Shown in pieces: positions 52,686 to 61,899 of a DNA stretch of 64,000 nt. The stretch comes from an uncultured Prevotellaceae bacterium (GTDB taxonomy: Bacteria > Bacteroidota > Bacteroidia > Bacteroidales > Bacteroidaceae): NCBI GenBank assembly GCA_902775605.1, contig CACYNE010000012.1, positions 1 to 64,000 of the forward strand, in the 5' to 3' direction. The stretch's first letter is position 1. Each line of letters starts with the position of its first letter. The notes beneath the pieces were generated by a model. That model saw only the letters and a list, made by a program, of their open reading frames with translations. It was not told where the DNA came from and ran no database searches. A program made the translations under genes and the position numbers.

Positions 52686-53666
52686 TTAGATAAACAACGA
52701 ATACTCCTTCACGTTCCAAGCCAGCGCACTGGCACCAAGCACATCGCGCTCAGCCTCATTCAGATTTGACGTCAGGAACTTAACCCTGCCTTTGACGTTA
52801 TGGAACACATGCTCCTCAAACGATTTATGGGTTGGTTTAATCAACCAATCGCCAGCGTGGGCAATACCGCCCGCAATGATAATTGCTTCAGGATTCAATA
52901 TAGAAGCATAATTAGCTAAGCCAATGCCCAGTATTTCGCCTGTACGGCGAAAGGTCTCTATGGCCAGTTCATCACCCTTCTCACAGCATTCGAAGATGTC
53001 TTTAGGAGTTTCAATGGGCACCTCACGCATCAGCGAGGGACGAGAGTCAGACTCCAGCAACTCTTTGGCTGTTCTGACAACACCGCGAGAACCAGTATAG
53101 GTCTCTAAGCAACCCTTATTACCGCATCCGCACAAACGTCCATTCGGCACGATACATGTATGACCTATCTCACCAGAGAAACCCTCTGAACCCAGATAAG
53201 CCTTACCATTCGTAAAGATACAGCTGCCTACGCCATGACCCAGATTGATAAACAGGAAGTCGTTCAAACCATGCGCACTGCCAAAGACATACTCGCCAAG
53301 CGCTCTTACATGAGCATCATTGCCCAAGGCAACAGCCAAGCCCAGTCTGTCGCGAAGCATCGCAGCCATTGGAATCTGGCCCTTCCAACTCATGTTGGGC
53401 GAATGCTCAATACATCCTGACCTGAAGTTTCCACTGGGAGAGCTAATGCCCACAGATCTGATAGACTCATAACCGCCATTAGCTTCTACCAATGTCATGA
53501 TGCGGTCACTTAAATACGTGACGAACTCGTTAACATTAGGGAAGTCAGTAGTCCGAAAACTATCCTTCGCAATAATGTTACCACGCACATCCACAATAGC
53601 ATAGTCAGTCTCGTCGATACTCATACCAACGCCAACGACTCTGGTCTTTATCATATTCTGTATCAT
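52686..53666 (-). CDS. ROK-family sugar kinase or regulator-like protein
   Basis: A 326-residue ROK protein, probably a glucokinase or N-acetylhexosamine kinase. The start VVGVGMSIDETDYAIVD is the phosphate-1 motif, although the usual DxGGT is altered to GMSIDET. LGNDAHVRALGEYVFGS and INLGHGVGSCIF are the sugar and phosphate-2 parts. EIGHTCIVPNGRLCGCGNKGCLET is the ROK zinc motif (His and three Cys; here described as parts). It lacks a DNA-binding domain, so it is more likely a kinase. It leads the transcript with menI-menF-menD, an unexpected pairing. ATGs at 53666 and 53654 are both possible. Confidence 0.88.
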   Translation of the reverse strand: MIQNMIKTRVVGVGMSIDETDYAIVDVRGNIIAKDSFRTTDFPNVNEFVTYLSDRIMTLVEANGGYESIRSVGISSPSGNFRSGCIEHSPNMSWKGQIPMAAMLRDRLGLAVALGNDAHVRALGEYVFGSAHGLNDFLFINLGHGVGSCIFTNGKAYLGSEGFSGEIGHTCIVPNGRLCGCGNKGCLETYTGSRGVVRTAKELLESDSRPSLMREVPIETPKDIFECCEKGDELAIETFRRTGEILGIGLANYASILNPEAIIIAGGIAHAGDWLIKPTHKSFEEHVFHNVKGRVKFLTSNLNEAERDVLGASALAWNVKEYSLFI

Positions 53667-53689
53667 AGACTATAATCCTAAAGATTGGG

Positions 53690-53697
53690 CAAAAATA
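53690..53697 (-). promoter_or_regulatory. -7 box (TATTTTTG) for ROK-menI-menF-menD
   Basis: CAAAAATA on the top strand reads TATTTTTG on the minus strand, 24 bp before the ROK ATG. Confidence 0.65.
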
Positions 53698-53761
53698 GCA
53701 AATATTTTGTTAAAAGCAAAGGATTCTTCATTTTTTTTTGTCCATTTCAACAATTATTTCT

Positions 53762-53769
53762 TAATTTTG
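53762..53769 (+). promoter_or_regulatory. -7 box (TAATTTTG) for the DUF4353 gene
   Basis: TAATTTTG lies 47 bp before the ATG at 53816 and is divergent from the ROK box. Confidence 0.65.
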
Positions 53770-53815
53770 CGTCCGAAAAAGTAAAATTACAACCATTTTA
53801 ACAAAGTACACACCT

Positions 53816-54817
53816 ATGAGAAAGCTTTTTCTAAGCATTATCGCCTGCATGGCAGGCATCCTTTCCATGAGTGCCGTAGAAGACAATACCGTTGAGATTG
53901 TCTTCAATGGAACATCGGCCTCTGTTTCCATTGCCAACAACATCAAAAACTATGTCACAGACCAAAGCAATGGCAGTTCGCACGTCAAATTGGTACAGAG
54001 CGAGTCCTTTGCCGGAATCGATGCCAATGCAGACAATGAGGATGGCGAGATTATCTACATTCTCTCTGGCAACACCACCAATGGCGAATTCTATCTGGAA
54101 GGCGCCTTCAAATGCATGGTGGAACTCAGCGGTGTGTCTATTACCAACCCTAACGGTCCTGCCATCAACATCCAGAACGGCAAGCGTGTTTCTGTCAGCG
54201 TCAAGAAAGGAACCAACAACAGCATTGCCGACGGAGCCAACGATGACTATAATGGTGCTTTCCATTGCAAGGGCCACACCAAGTTTAAGGGTAAGGGCAC
54301 GCTCAATGTTGTCGGCAACAGCAAGCACGGCATCTATAGCAAGGAATATCTCGAAATCAAAAACTGCAACATCAATATCACCAAGGCAGTTAAAGACGGC
54401 ATCCACTGCAAGGAGTATTTCTTCATGGAGAGTGGTAGCGTGACCATCAGCGGCACTGGCGATGACGGCATTCAGACGGAGCTGAGTGGAACAACCTCTA
54501 CCGGTATAACAACAGGACATGAGGATGAAGACACTGGTAACTTCTACATGACAGGTGGTACGCTGAGCATCAGCAACTACGAGGGCAAGGCTGTAGTGGC
54601 CGATGGTACCATCAGCTTCACAGGTGGTACTCAGAACTTCGACACCAATGACACCAAGATTTATGCTGGCATTGAAGATGTTGCCGTTTCTCAGTCATCC
54701 AGAATCCAAAATGGAATCTACGACCTCCAGGGCCGCAAGCTCATGGCTATTCCTCAGCACCGATGCATCTACATCATCGTAGAGAATGGTATTGCCAAGA
54801 AGGTTATCAGAAAATAG
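53816..54817 (+). CDS. Secreted DUF4353 (carbohydrate-binding-like) protein with sorting tail
   Basis: A 333-residue exported protein with a signal peptide (MRKLFLSIIACMAGILSMSA). The middle is a right-handed, repetitive beta structure of the DUF4353 family, which databases label carbohydrate-binding: GVSITNPNGPAINIQNGKRV, GAFHCKGHTKFKGKGTLNV and KDGIHCKEYFFMESGSVTIS show the repeats. The C-terminus (GIYDLQGRKLMAIPQHRCIY then KKVIRK) is a type IX-like secretion tail. A surface or secreted role is therefore likely; ligand unknown. The DsbD-like gene follows after 43 bp. Confidence 0.83.
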   Translation: MRKLFLSIIACMAGILSMSAVEDNTVEIVFNGTSASVSIANNIKNYVTDQSNGSSHVKLVQSESFAGIDANADNEDGEIIYILSGNTTNGEFYLEGAFKCMVELSGVSITNPNGPAINIQNGKRVSVSVKKGTNNSIADGANDDYNGAFHCKGHTKFKGKGTLNVVGNSKHGIYSKEYLEIKNCNINITKAVKDGIHCKEYFFMESGSVTISGTGDDGIQTELSGTTSTGITTGHEDEDTGNFYMTGGTLSISNYEGKAVVADGTISFTGGTQNFDTNDTKIYAGIEDVAVSQSSRIQNGIYDLQGRKLMAIPQHRCIYIIVENGIAKKVIRK

Positions 54818-54860
54818 TTCATATCCACTATTATTATACACATCTGACTAAACGAATTTA

Positions 54861-56879
54861 ATGAAACGATTATTCATTCTTCTGACCATCGGTGTTCTGT
54901 CGCTTACTGCGCAGGCACAGATGGCCGACCCTGTACACTTCAGTTCTGAACTCAACATGCTAAAAGACAATGAGGCCGAGATTATCTTCAAGGCCGTCAT
55001 TGACCCAGGCTGGCACGTCTATTCCACCGAACTTGGCAACGATGGTCCCGTAGAGGCCACGTTCAACGCAGACAAGATGATCGGTGCCGAGCGTGTGGGC
55101 AAGCTGAAGCCCGTGGGTAAAGAGATTAAGAAATACGATCCGCTGTTTGGCATGGAGTTGCGCTTTTTTGAGAAGACAGCGGTATTCAAGCAGAAGATAC
55201 GTTTCACACAGCCACATTACGACATTGACTGCTATTTGGAGTATGGTGCCTGCAACGAAGAAAGCTGCATGCCCCCCACCCAAGTCAACTTCCGCAAGAG
55301 TGGTACTATCGAGCTATCGAAGGCCGCTGACAAAGAAGCTATGAAGGAGATGGAGACGGCACCCGATGAAACGACTCCTGACACGACGGCTGTTGATACG
55401 GCAGCTGTTGCAGTAACGACCCAAGACCTTGGCGATACAGATCTTTGGCGTCCCGTCATTGAAGAGCTGCGAGGCATGGGCGACAGCAATAACATTGCCG
55501 ACAAGTCATTGCTTTACATCCTTCTTATGGGTTTCGTAGGCGGTCTGTTGGCGGTCTGCATGCCCTGTATCTGGCCCATCATTCCCATGACGGTGAGCTT
55601 TTTCTTGAAGCGAGCCAAGACAGACAAAGGCAAGGGCATTCGCGATGCGTTCACCTATGGCATTAGCATTATCATCATCTATCTGGCTCTTGGCCTCTGC
55701 GTAACTGCCCTCTTTGGCAGCGATACGCTGAATGCGATGTCAACGAATGCGGTATTCAACATCTTCCTCTTCCTACTCCTTGTGGTCTTCGCGCTATCGT
55801 TCTTTGGATGGTTCGAAATCAAACTGCCTGAGAGTTGGGCAAACAGCGTTGACACGAAAGCATCGGCCACCAGCGGACTCATCAGTATTTTCCTCATGGC
55901 CTTCACTCTGGTGTTAGTGTCTTTCTCATGCACAGCACCCATCATTGGCTTGCTCCTTGTCGAGACAACCACCAGCGGCAACTGGCTGGCGCCGGCTCTC
56001 GGCATGCTGGGCTTTGCTGTCGCCTTGGCCCTCCCCTTCACCCTCTTCGCCCTCTTCCCTTCATGGCTGAAGCAGGCGCCTAAGTCGGGTTCGTGGATGA
56101 ACATTATCAAGGTGGTGCTGGGCTTCGTTGAACTGGCCTTCGCCCTGAAATTCTTCTCTGTGGCCGATTTGGCTTATGGCTGGCATCTGCTTGATCGCGA
56201 GGTGTTCCTATCACTCTGGATAGTCATCTTCGCCTTCTTGGGTGCTTACCTCTGTGGTTGGCTGAAGTTCCCTTCCGACGAGATAAATGGCGAGAGCAAG
56301 CCTATGCCTGTGGTTTGCATCATGGGCGGACTCATCTCTTTTGCCTTCGCTGTCTATATGGTTCCTGGTCTTTGGGGTGCGTCCTGTAAGGCTGTCAGTG
56401 CCTTTGCGCCGCCAATGAATACGCAGGACTTCAACCTCAACACCAAGACGGTTGAGGCTCGCTTCACGGATTACGAGCAAGGCATGGCTGCAGCTAAAGC
56501 TGAGGGTAAGCCAGTCCTCGTTGACTTCACTGGCTTTGGCTGCGTGAACTGCCGTAAGATGGAGGCTTCTGTATGGACCGACCCGCAAGTGGCCGACGTC
56601 ATCACCAAGGACTATGTGCTCATCTCGCTCTATGTCGATGACAAGACAGCATTACCCGAACCTATCATCGTCACCGACGAGAACGGAGAGGTGAAGACTC
56701 TCCGCACCGTCGGAGCGAAATGGAGTTACTTGCAGAGTCACAAGTTTGGTGCCAACGCACAACCTTTCTATGTGATTCTAGATAATGAAGGAAATCCTCT
56801 CTGCGGCAGTCGTGCCTACAAAGAGGATATCCCAGAGTATGTACAATTCCTAAAAGAAGGACTGAGTCGCTACAAGTAA
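54861..56879 (+). CDS. DsbD-family thiol:disulfide interchange protein
   Basis: A 672-residue envelope protein that moves electrons from cytoplasmic thioredoxin to periplasmic thiols. After a signal peptide (LTAQAQ) comes a periplasmic DsbD-alpha-like domain (about 22-160) with a cysteine pair in YGACNEESCMPP. The membrane domain (about 215-540) has cysteines in AVCMPCIWPIIPM and FSCTAPIIG. A thioredoxin-like domain follows with the active site GFGCVNCRKM near residue 560. A Thr/Ala/Asp-rich linker lies near 170-190. It may keep exported proteins reduced or help cytochrome c maturation. It ends 3 bp before the convergent GH2 gene. Confidence 0.92.
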   Translation: MKRLFILLTIGVLSLTAQAQMADPVHFSSELNMLKDNEAEIIFKAVIDPGWHVYSTELGNDGPVEATFNADKMIGAERVGKLKPVGKEIKKYDPLFGMELRFFEKTAVFKQKIRFTQPHYDIDCYLEYGACNEESCMPPTQVNFRKSGTIELSKAADKEAMKEMETAPDETTPDTTAVDTAAVAVTTQDLGDTDLWRPVIEELRGMGDSNNIADKSLLYILLMGFVGGLLAVCMPCIWPIIPMTVSFFLKRAKTDKGKGIRDAFTYGISIIIIYLALGLCVTALFGSDTLNAMSTNAVFNIFLFLLLVVFALSFFGWFEIKLPESWANSVDTKASATSGLISIFLMAFTLVLVSFSCTAPIIGLLLVETTTSGNWLAPALGMLGFAVALALPFTLFALFPSWLKQAPKSGSWMNIIKVVLGFVELAFALKFFSVADLAYGWHLLDREVFLSLWIVIFAFLGAYLCGWLKFPSDEINGESKPMPVVCIMGGLISFAFAVYMVPGLWGASCKAVSAFAPPMNTQDFNLNTKTVEARFTDYEQGMAAAKAEGKPVLVDFTGFGCVNCRKMEASVWTDPQVADVITKDYVLISLYVDDKTALPEPIIVTDENGEVKTLRTVGAKWSYLQSHKFGANAQPFYVILDNEGNPLCGSRAYKEDIPEYVQFLKEGLSRYK

Positions 56880-56882
56880 GCC

Positions 56883-59837
56883 TTACTTCAGTTTTGGTTT
56901 CAACTCATCGGGCGAGTCGTTCGTAAACATGCTGACCTTCGGTCCCTGCTTCGTATAGAAGTTGCGAATGGTCTGAACATCAAGGGTCAGCGATGGATTA
57001 AAGTCGCTACTCTGCATATAATCAAGAATGGCCTTGCGCATCTGGCGAGCCACGATGCGATGCTCTAAATCACTGCTGATGTCCATTGTGGTCATCAGCA
57101 GTTTTCCTTTCAGGACATGAGCCTCAACCAGCATACCCAGTTTTCTGCTGATGTGCCAGGTATCAATCGGCTGAATAGGCGACTGATAGTCCTTGGGCAG
57201 TTCCATCAGATTCATCACCTGCGCTTTGTTTAGCAATTCCCACCAGTTCAAATTACTCCAGTTGTCTGTGGGGAAACCATACTTAAAGAGCGGATGAGTA
57301 GTATCTACATAGGCTCCAGTCGTATGAGGCGGACGCATCTTAAACCACGATGTATTCCAGAACACTGGCAGATAATGCTGCACTACATCACTTCCCAGTG
57401 TCACCTTTCCTGCAGCCGTCAATAGCACGGTGCCCCCTTTCCTTAGTACTCTCAAACTCTTTTCATCGAGCGAATCAGTTATTAACACCTCATTATCGGC
57501 GGATAACAAATCACTCGTAGAATCCAAAGATTTTGGATAAACCCAGAAATCCCAATGGTTCAGAATAACATTCTCCAGTTGTAAAGCAAGGGTTAACTTC
57601 GTTGGTTTTTCTACATGACCAAGCGGGAATATTATTCCTTCTGGCAAAGCATTCTTTCCGACAAATACCGTATCAACTTTCATTGTTCCAGAAGTGAGGA
57701 TATGAAGCGAGTCGTCTGTAATTTGATAATGAAGGTTAACAGAAGAGAGATGTCCATAGAATGCATTATAGATATCGAGTGGCACATCAAGAGTATCCCG
57801 ATTCGTATAAACAAACTTTGGGAAACGCGCCAACAGTACCACAGAATTACAGAACTCACGCCAATCGCGTGCTGTGCAATAACCCTTTTCACGCCAATGC
57901 ACATTCAGCGGACCCACTAAAGCTGTGCCCTGACCACTGTAATCATTCAGTCCCAACAATTGAAAACCAGCATAGTCCTGAGTACGCAGGTTACGTTCTA
58001 TCTCATATTTATAACAAAGTGTTTGCAGTTTACCACTAGCCATCAGGAACTTCTCTGCCATTTGTTCCATGCCATTGTCACACAACAAGTCACGGAAGAT
58101 CTCAAAATTGCGAGGCTTGTAAACACCCGTATATTGAGACAACTCTTTAAAATCAGGGAAAGCGCACCATTGCCCCTGCTCATGCGCTATGATGGGCGAC
58201 TGATTATCTTCTGGTCCTTTGTAATTACGAGGACGCAGGATGCCTGCAAGATAATCATCCGCCGACTGCGGTGCACGACTGTCCCAGTCTAGGCCTCTGG
58301 CACCACCCTTTACATGATACTCCGACCCACTGTCCCAGGCCCATCCGCCACCAACAGAGGCACCACAATACACCTTTGTGTCGTCATACTTATGCATCTG
58401 CTTCACCCAATCGTTGCAATAGGTCACCCAGTCGCCAGCCGGTTCATTGCCCGCTGCCATCATCACGAACGAGGGATGATGACCATATTCGTCAACAATA
58501 CGTTTCGATTCCTCCAGCAGATACTGGTCAATCTTCTGACCGCGACGCAACCTCACACCATGATTAGGCCATGAGGGACCCTCTGGTTGCAAATAGATAC
58601 CCACGCGGTCAGCAGCAGCAAATGCTGCTTCCGGCGGACAATAGCTATGGAAGCGCACATGGTTCAAGCCATATTCCTTGCATTTCTTGAACAAATACAT
58701 CCACTCATCTTCATCGGTAGGTGGAAAGCCAGTTTCTGGGAAGCAACAGTTCTCCACCGTACCACGCAAGAACAAGGGACGCTGGTTAATAAACAACTGG
58801 CGCTGGTTAATACTGATTTCCCTGAATCCCACAAGGGTCTCTACAATATCCTCACCCGCCTCTATCGTCAACCGATAGAGATTCGGATGAAACTCATCCC
58901 ACTCCTGAAGCTCCTCATAGATAGGAAAGTCGGCAGTAATCTCGCTGCCAATGGCTTCGATGGTGCGTCCACCAATCACCTTTCCTGCATCAGGTCCACT
59001 GGCATATCTCAGGGTCAGGTTCACCAAATACTGGTAGGTGGACAAGAGTAGCGGCCCATCTGTATGGTTTTCCAGCAACACCTTTATCCTTCCCACCTTT
59101 TGCCATTTCGTTCCGCCAGAAACCTTTCTGCCTTTCCTATAGGTATCTGGAAGAGTAACCTTGACGCTATCCACCTTCACCCGAATACCTTTCAGATTTA
59201 GTTTCTTCCATTGCGCCTGCAGTTCCAGTCTGCCAGCAATACCATTCCAGTTACCCTGTGTCTGATCGGTCACGCTGTGCGAATCCTGACCCACGCAAAC
59301 ATTTTCAATACCGTTATACACACAGATGGCAATTTCGTTGCGTGCGCCTTTCTTGATATACTTTGTTACATCATAGCGATGGGGCACCGACAGCGACATC
59401 TGATGGCCTACCTCTTGTCCATTCACATAGACCGTCGTCTCAATGTGCGGACGCTCTAAAAACAGAGTGATACGTTGATCTTTCCAGTCCTGCGGCACAT
59501 AGACCGTACGTCTGTACCATGCCTTTCCAACATAGTGTTTCTCTGGCGTCAGGAAAAACGGAAACTTCATTTGTCCCTTCTGCCTGTATGGCTCCATATA
59601 GGGATTGAAGTAATACGAAGAATCATAGAGCGAGCCTGTCCACTGGGTATGGATATCCACATCATCGCCCTTGCCATTGGTTAGCATCGACCCTGGCAAC
59701 ATCACATAATCTGTATAATGAGCCGAATCACCAACGGCTAAGTCCCACATACCTGTCAAGTTGATGATTTGCTGAGCAGCCACAGGAGCGACAGCCAACA
59801 GCCAACAGCCAATTACGACAACAAAGTTTCGTTTCAT
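56883..59837 (-). CDS. Secreted GH2-family glycoside hydrolase
   Basis: A 984-residue exported enzyme of family GH2 (beta-galactosidase, glucuronidase and mannosidase relatives). A signal peptide ends near VAAQ. The jelly-roll sugar-binding domain (about 25-210) contains GKAWYRRTVYVPQDW and a VYVNGQEVGHQ segment, followed by an Ig-like domain and a TIM barrel with LFLRGTVENCCFPETGFPP and HVRFHSYCPPEAAF. The acid/base Glu is in MMAAGNEPAGDW and the nucleophile Glu in IIAHEQGQWCAFP. It has about 250 extra C-terminal residues. It starts 4 bp after the GH35 stop, so the two enzymes act together, probably on galactose-bearing pectin side chains. Confidence 0.9.
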   Translation of the reverse strand: MKRNFVVVIGCWLLAVAPVAAQQIINLTGMWDLAVGDSAHYTDYVMLPGSMLTNGKGDDVDIHTQWTGSLYDSSYYFNPYMEPYRQKGQMKFPFFLTPEKHYVGKAWYRRTVYVPQDWKDQRITLFLERPHIETTVYVNGQEVGHQMSLSVPHRYDVTKYIKKGARNEIAICVYNGIENVCVGQDSHSVTDQTQGNWNGIAGRLELQAQWKKLNLKGIRVKVDSVKVTLPDTYRKGRKVSGGTKWQKVGRIKVLLENHTDGPLLLSTYQYLVNLTLRYASGPDAGKVIGGRTIEAIGSEITADFPIYEELQEWDEFHPNLYRLTIEAGEDIVETLVGFREISINQRQLFINQRPLFLRGTVENCCFPETGFPPTDEDEWMYLFKKCKEYGLNHVRFHSYCPPEAAFAAADRVGIYLQPEGPSWPNHGVRLRRGQKIDQYLLEESKRIVDEYGHHPSFVMMAAGNEPAGDWVTYCNDWVKQMHKYDDTKVYCGASVGGGWAWDSGSEYHVKGGARGLDWDSRAPQSADDYLAGILRPRNYKGPEDNQSPIIAHEQGQWCAFPDFKELSQYTGVYKPRNFEIFRDLLCDNGMEQMAEKFLMASGKLQTLCYKYEIERNLRTQDYAGFQLLGLNDYSGQGTALVGPLNVHWREKGYCTARDWREFCNSVVLLARFPKFVYTNRDTLDVPLDIYNAFYGHLSSVNLHYQITDDSLHILTSGTMKVDTVFVGKNALPEGIIFPLGHVEKPTKLTLALQLENVILNHWDFWVYPKSLDSTSDLLSADNEVLITDSLDEKSLRVLRKGGTVLLTAAGKVTLGSDVVQHYLPVFWNTSWFKMRPPHTTGAYVDTTHPLFKYGFPTDNWSNLNWWELLNKAQVMNLMELPKDYQSPIQPIDTWHISRKLGMLVEAHVLKGKLLMTTMDISSDLEHRIVARQMRKAILDYMQSSDFNPSLTLDVQTIRNFYTKQGPKVSMFTNDSPDELKPKLK

Positions 59838-59840
59838 ATA

Positions 59841-61868
59841 TTAGTCTGTGATATAATGCACTTCAATTCTTTCCACACCCTCGCCTGGCGTTCTATCAGC
59901 CTCTTTCGGCAAATAGACAGGAGCGTCCTTCTGCAAAGGCAAAATACGTAGTTCCAGTTCCTTAGTGCCCTTAGGCAAGCGCCATAAGCCATACAGGAAC
60001 GGACGACCATACTGGAAATGGTCTGCTATCAGTTCTCCGTTGGCATAAAGGCGGGCACAATCTCCCTGATAATAGAACTCCATCAGAGGTTCTTTGGCAT
60101 CTGTAGGCAGTTCTGGGAGTTTTATCTGATAGACGGCAGCCTGTTCAAAATTCTCATCTGAAGGTTCTTCTGCCACGCGCTGCGCACCCATCTCTATTTT
60201 CCGAAGCGGTCCTGCTTCCTTAACCTTACGAATCGTTGCAAGGTCTATCATCACTGTTGGCTCTGGTTTCAAGAACAACCTCTCGGCCTCAGCATTGCTT
60301 AACAGATAGAGATTGCCATAAACAGGTTTTTCCACTCCACGAGCTTTAACGTTCTTCAGCTCCTTACCATTCTGCATACAGATGGTGGTTGAAATACCTG
60401 GTATCTGCATCAGATAGATTTTTCCGTCGCGCTTAGCCACCAGTTGCGCCGTGGCATATCTAATACCATCAATATTTACAGGGAGAATTGCCATACATCC
60501 ACTTGGGATAGTGAGCTTTGGCAGTTTCACGCCACAAGCCTCCAACTGCACATTTCTTTTCGCAGAAAGATTCTGTAGGCGCTCATAGTTATTAACAAAG
60601 ATAAAGCCACTGTTTCCCTTTGAACGCACAGCCCAGCGCAAATGACTATCATCGCCTTTTTTAATATCCTGCGGCGCAGGGAATGAAGCCTCCATCTCGG
60701 CCAGTGTCTCGCCCCAGTCCTGCATAAACAGATGCAACGGGCGCAGCATATAGTAATGCGCGTTCTTCTGACCAAACTCGCCCAAGGGTGCCTGAAAATC
60801 GTAGTTCTTCACAGGCATATCGTTGTAGTTAGTACCCTTAGTACGTTGGTTCTCGTTCAGATAGGTCTTGCCCTCAGGGTTCGTGCCACCATGATACATA
60901 TAATAGCCCAGCAAGTTCGAGCCCGAGCCAAGTTTCACCAGCGCCATCGAATAGGCATCTTCAGGATAGACATATGGCCTACGGTGATAGGCTTGCATCA
61001 TGCCACCACCCAACTCGCACGTAAAATAGGGATATTCTTCTTTAGAGGTTGGAGATTGAGTGGGTGGGGTTTGATAGGTAATTTGTTCTGTGGCAATCGC
61101 TGTTGATGAGCGGAATGCCTTGAAGTTAAAGGCCTTATAGTAGTTGCCATCGGTCTCGCCCAGTGTACGGTCCCAGAAACCATCAGCATAGTCACCATAC
61201 AGGGGAATCAACTCACCGAAAGGCACGGGTGTAGCCAACTCTGGCCAACCTGTACGCGTATAGAACGGCAAGTCAAAACCAATCTTTTGGGCAATACGTT
61301 TCAAGTCCATCAGATACTCACCACGTCCACGATATTCATTGTCAAACTGGGCGGCAATAACAGGCCCACCATCTTTCCACTGAAGGTCTTGCACCTGCGT
61401 AAAGATCTGACGATAGAGTTTTTCTACATAGCTCAAGAAAACAGGATTGCGGTCTCTCATGCGACAGCCCTTCTCAAACATCCAGTCAGGGATGCCGCCA
61501 TTGCGCACCTCGCCATGACAGAAGGGACCCATGCGCAGGATTACAGGCAAATCCTCGTCTTTACAAATCTCGAGAAATCGGCGCAAGGCGCGCTGACCGT
61601 CCCATCGGAAGATACCCTCTTCCTCCTCCACATGATTCCAAAACACATAGGTGGCAATCATCGTCACTCCACCCTCTTTCATCTTTTTCACCTCCTGTCG
61701 CCATTCATCGGCAGGAATACGACTATAGTGCACCTCGCCCATCACCGGAACAACACGATGGCCGTCGATAATGAGACTATGGCGGTCCCACTTCACATTG
61801 GGCTTGGCATCTACGGCAACACATGCCAACACCATAGCTAACAGCAATATCGCCCTTTTCATTTTCAT
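59841..61868 (-). CDS. GH35-family beta-galactosidase
   Basis: About 675 residues. A signal peptide (LLLAMVLACVAVDA) precedes the GH35 TIM barrel: VVPVMGEVHYSRIPADEWR, YVFWNHVEEEEGIFRW and MGPFCHGEVRNGGIPDW are family marks. The acid/base Glu is in AAQFDNEYRG and the nucleophile Glu in FTCELGGGMM. A short stretch YQTPPTQSPTSKEE just before the nucleophile strand is low-complexity and unlike the family. C-terminal beta domains cover about 450-675. Its start is placed downstream of its own -7 box; ATG 61862 is an alternative. Product: removal of terminal galactose outside the cytoplasm. Confidence 0.92.
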   Translation of the reverse strand: MKMKRAILLLAMVLACVAVDAKPNVKWDRHSLIIDGHRVVPVMGEVHYSRIPADEWRQEVKKMKEGGVTMIATYVFWNHVEEEEGIFRWDGQRALRRFLEICKDEDLPVILRMGPFCHGEVRNGGIPDWMFEKGCRMRDRNPVFLSYVEKLYRQIFTQVQDLQWKDGGPVIAAQFDNEYRGRGEYLMDLKRIAQKIGFDLPFYTRTGWPELATPVPFGELIPLYGDYADGFWDRTLGETDGNYYKAFNFKAFRSSTAIATEQITYQTPPTQSPTSKEEYPYFTCELGGGMMQAYHRRPYVYPEDAYSMALVKLGSGSNLLGYYMYHGGTNPEGKTYLNENQRTKGTNYNDMPVKNYDFQAPLGEFGQKNAHYYMLRPLHLFMQDWGETLAEMEASFPAPQDIKKGDDSHLRWAVRSKGNSGFIFVNNYERLQNLSAKRNVQLEACGVKLPKLTIPSGCMAILPVNIDGIRYATAQLVAKRDGKIYLMQIPGISTTICMQNGKELKNVKARGVEKPVYGNLYLLSNAEAERLFLKPEPTVMIDLATIRKVKEAGPLRKIEMGAQRVAEEPSDENFEQAAVYQIKLPELPTDAKEPLMEFYYQGDCARLYANGELIADHFQYGRPFLYGLWRLPKGTKELELRILPLQKDAPVYLPKEADRTPGEGVERIEVHYITD
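61035..61075 (-). repeat. Low-complexity tract inside GH35
   Basis: The coding strand reads as related hexamers and heptamers (AAACCCC, ACCCACT, CAATCTC, CAACCTC) and encodes QTPPTQSPTSK. The composition resembles the tract in menF at 51319-51358. Confidence 0.55.
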
Positions 61869-61887
61869 TTGCAATGTATTATGGCAA

Positions 61888-61895
61888 CAAAGATA
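61888..61895 (-). promoter_or_regulatory. -7 box (TATCTTTG) for GH35-GH2
   Basis: CAAAGATA on the top strand reads TATCTTTG on the minus strand. It lies in the 31-bp gap after the DUF5107 gene and 20 bp before the GH35 ATG, so GH35 and GH2 can be transcribed apart from the gene upstream. Confidence 0.65.
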
Positions 61896-61899
61896 CAAA

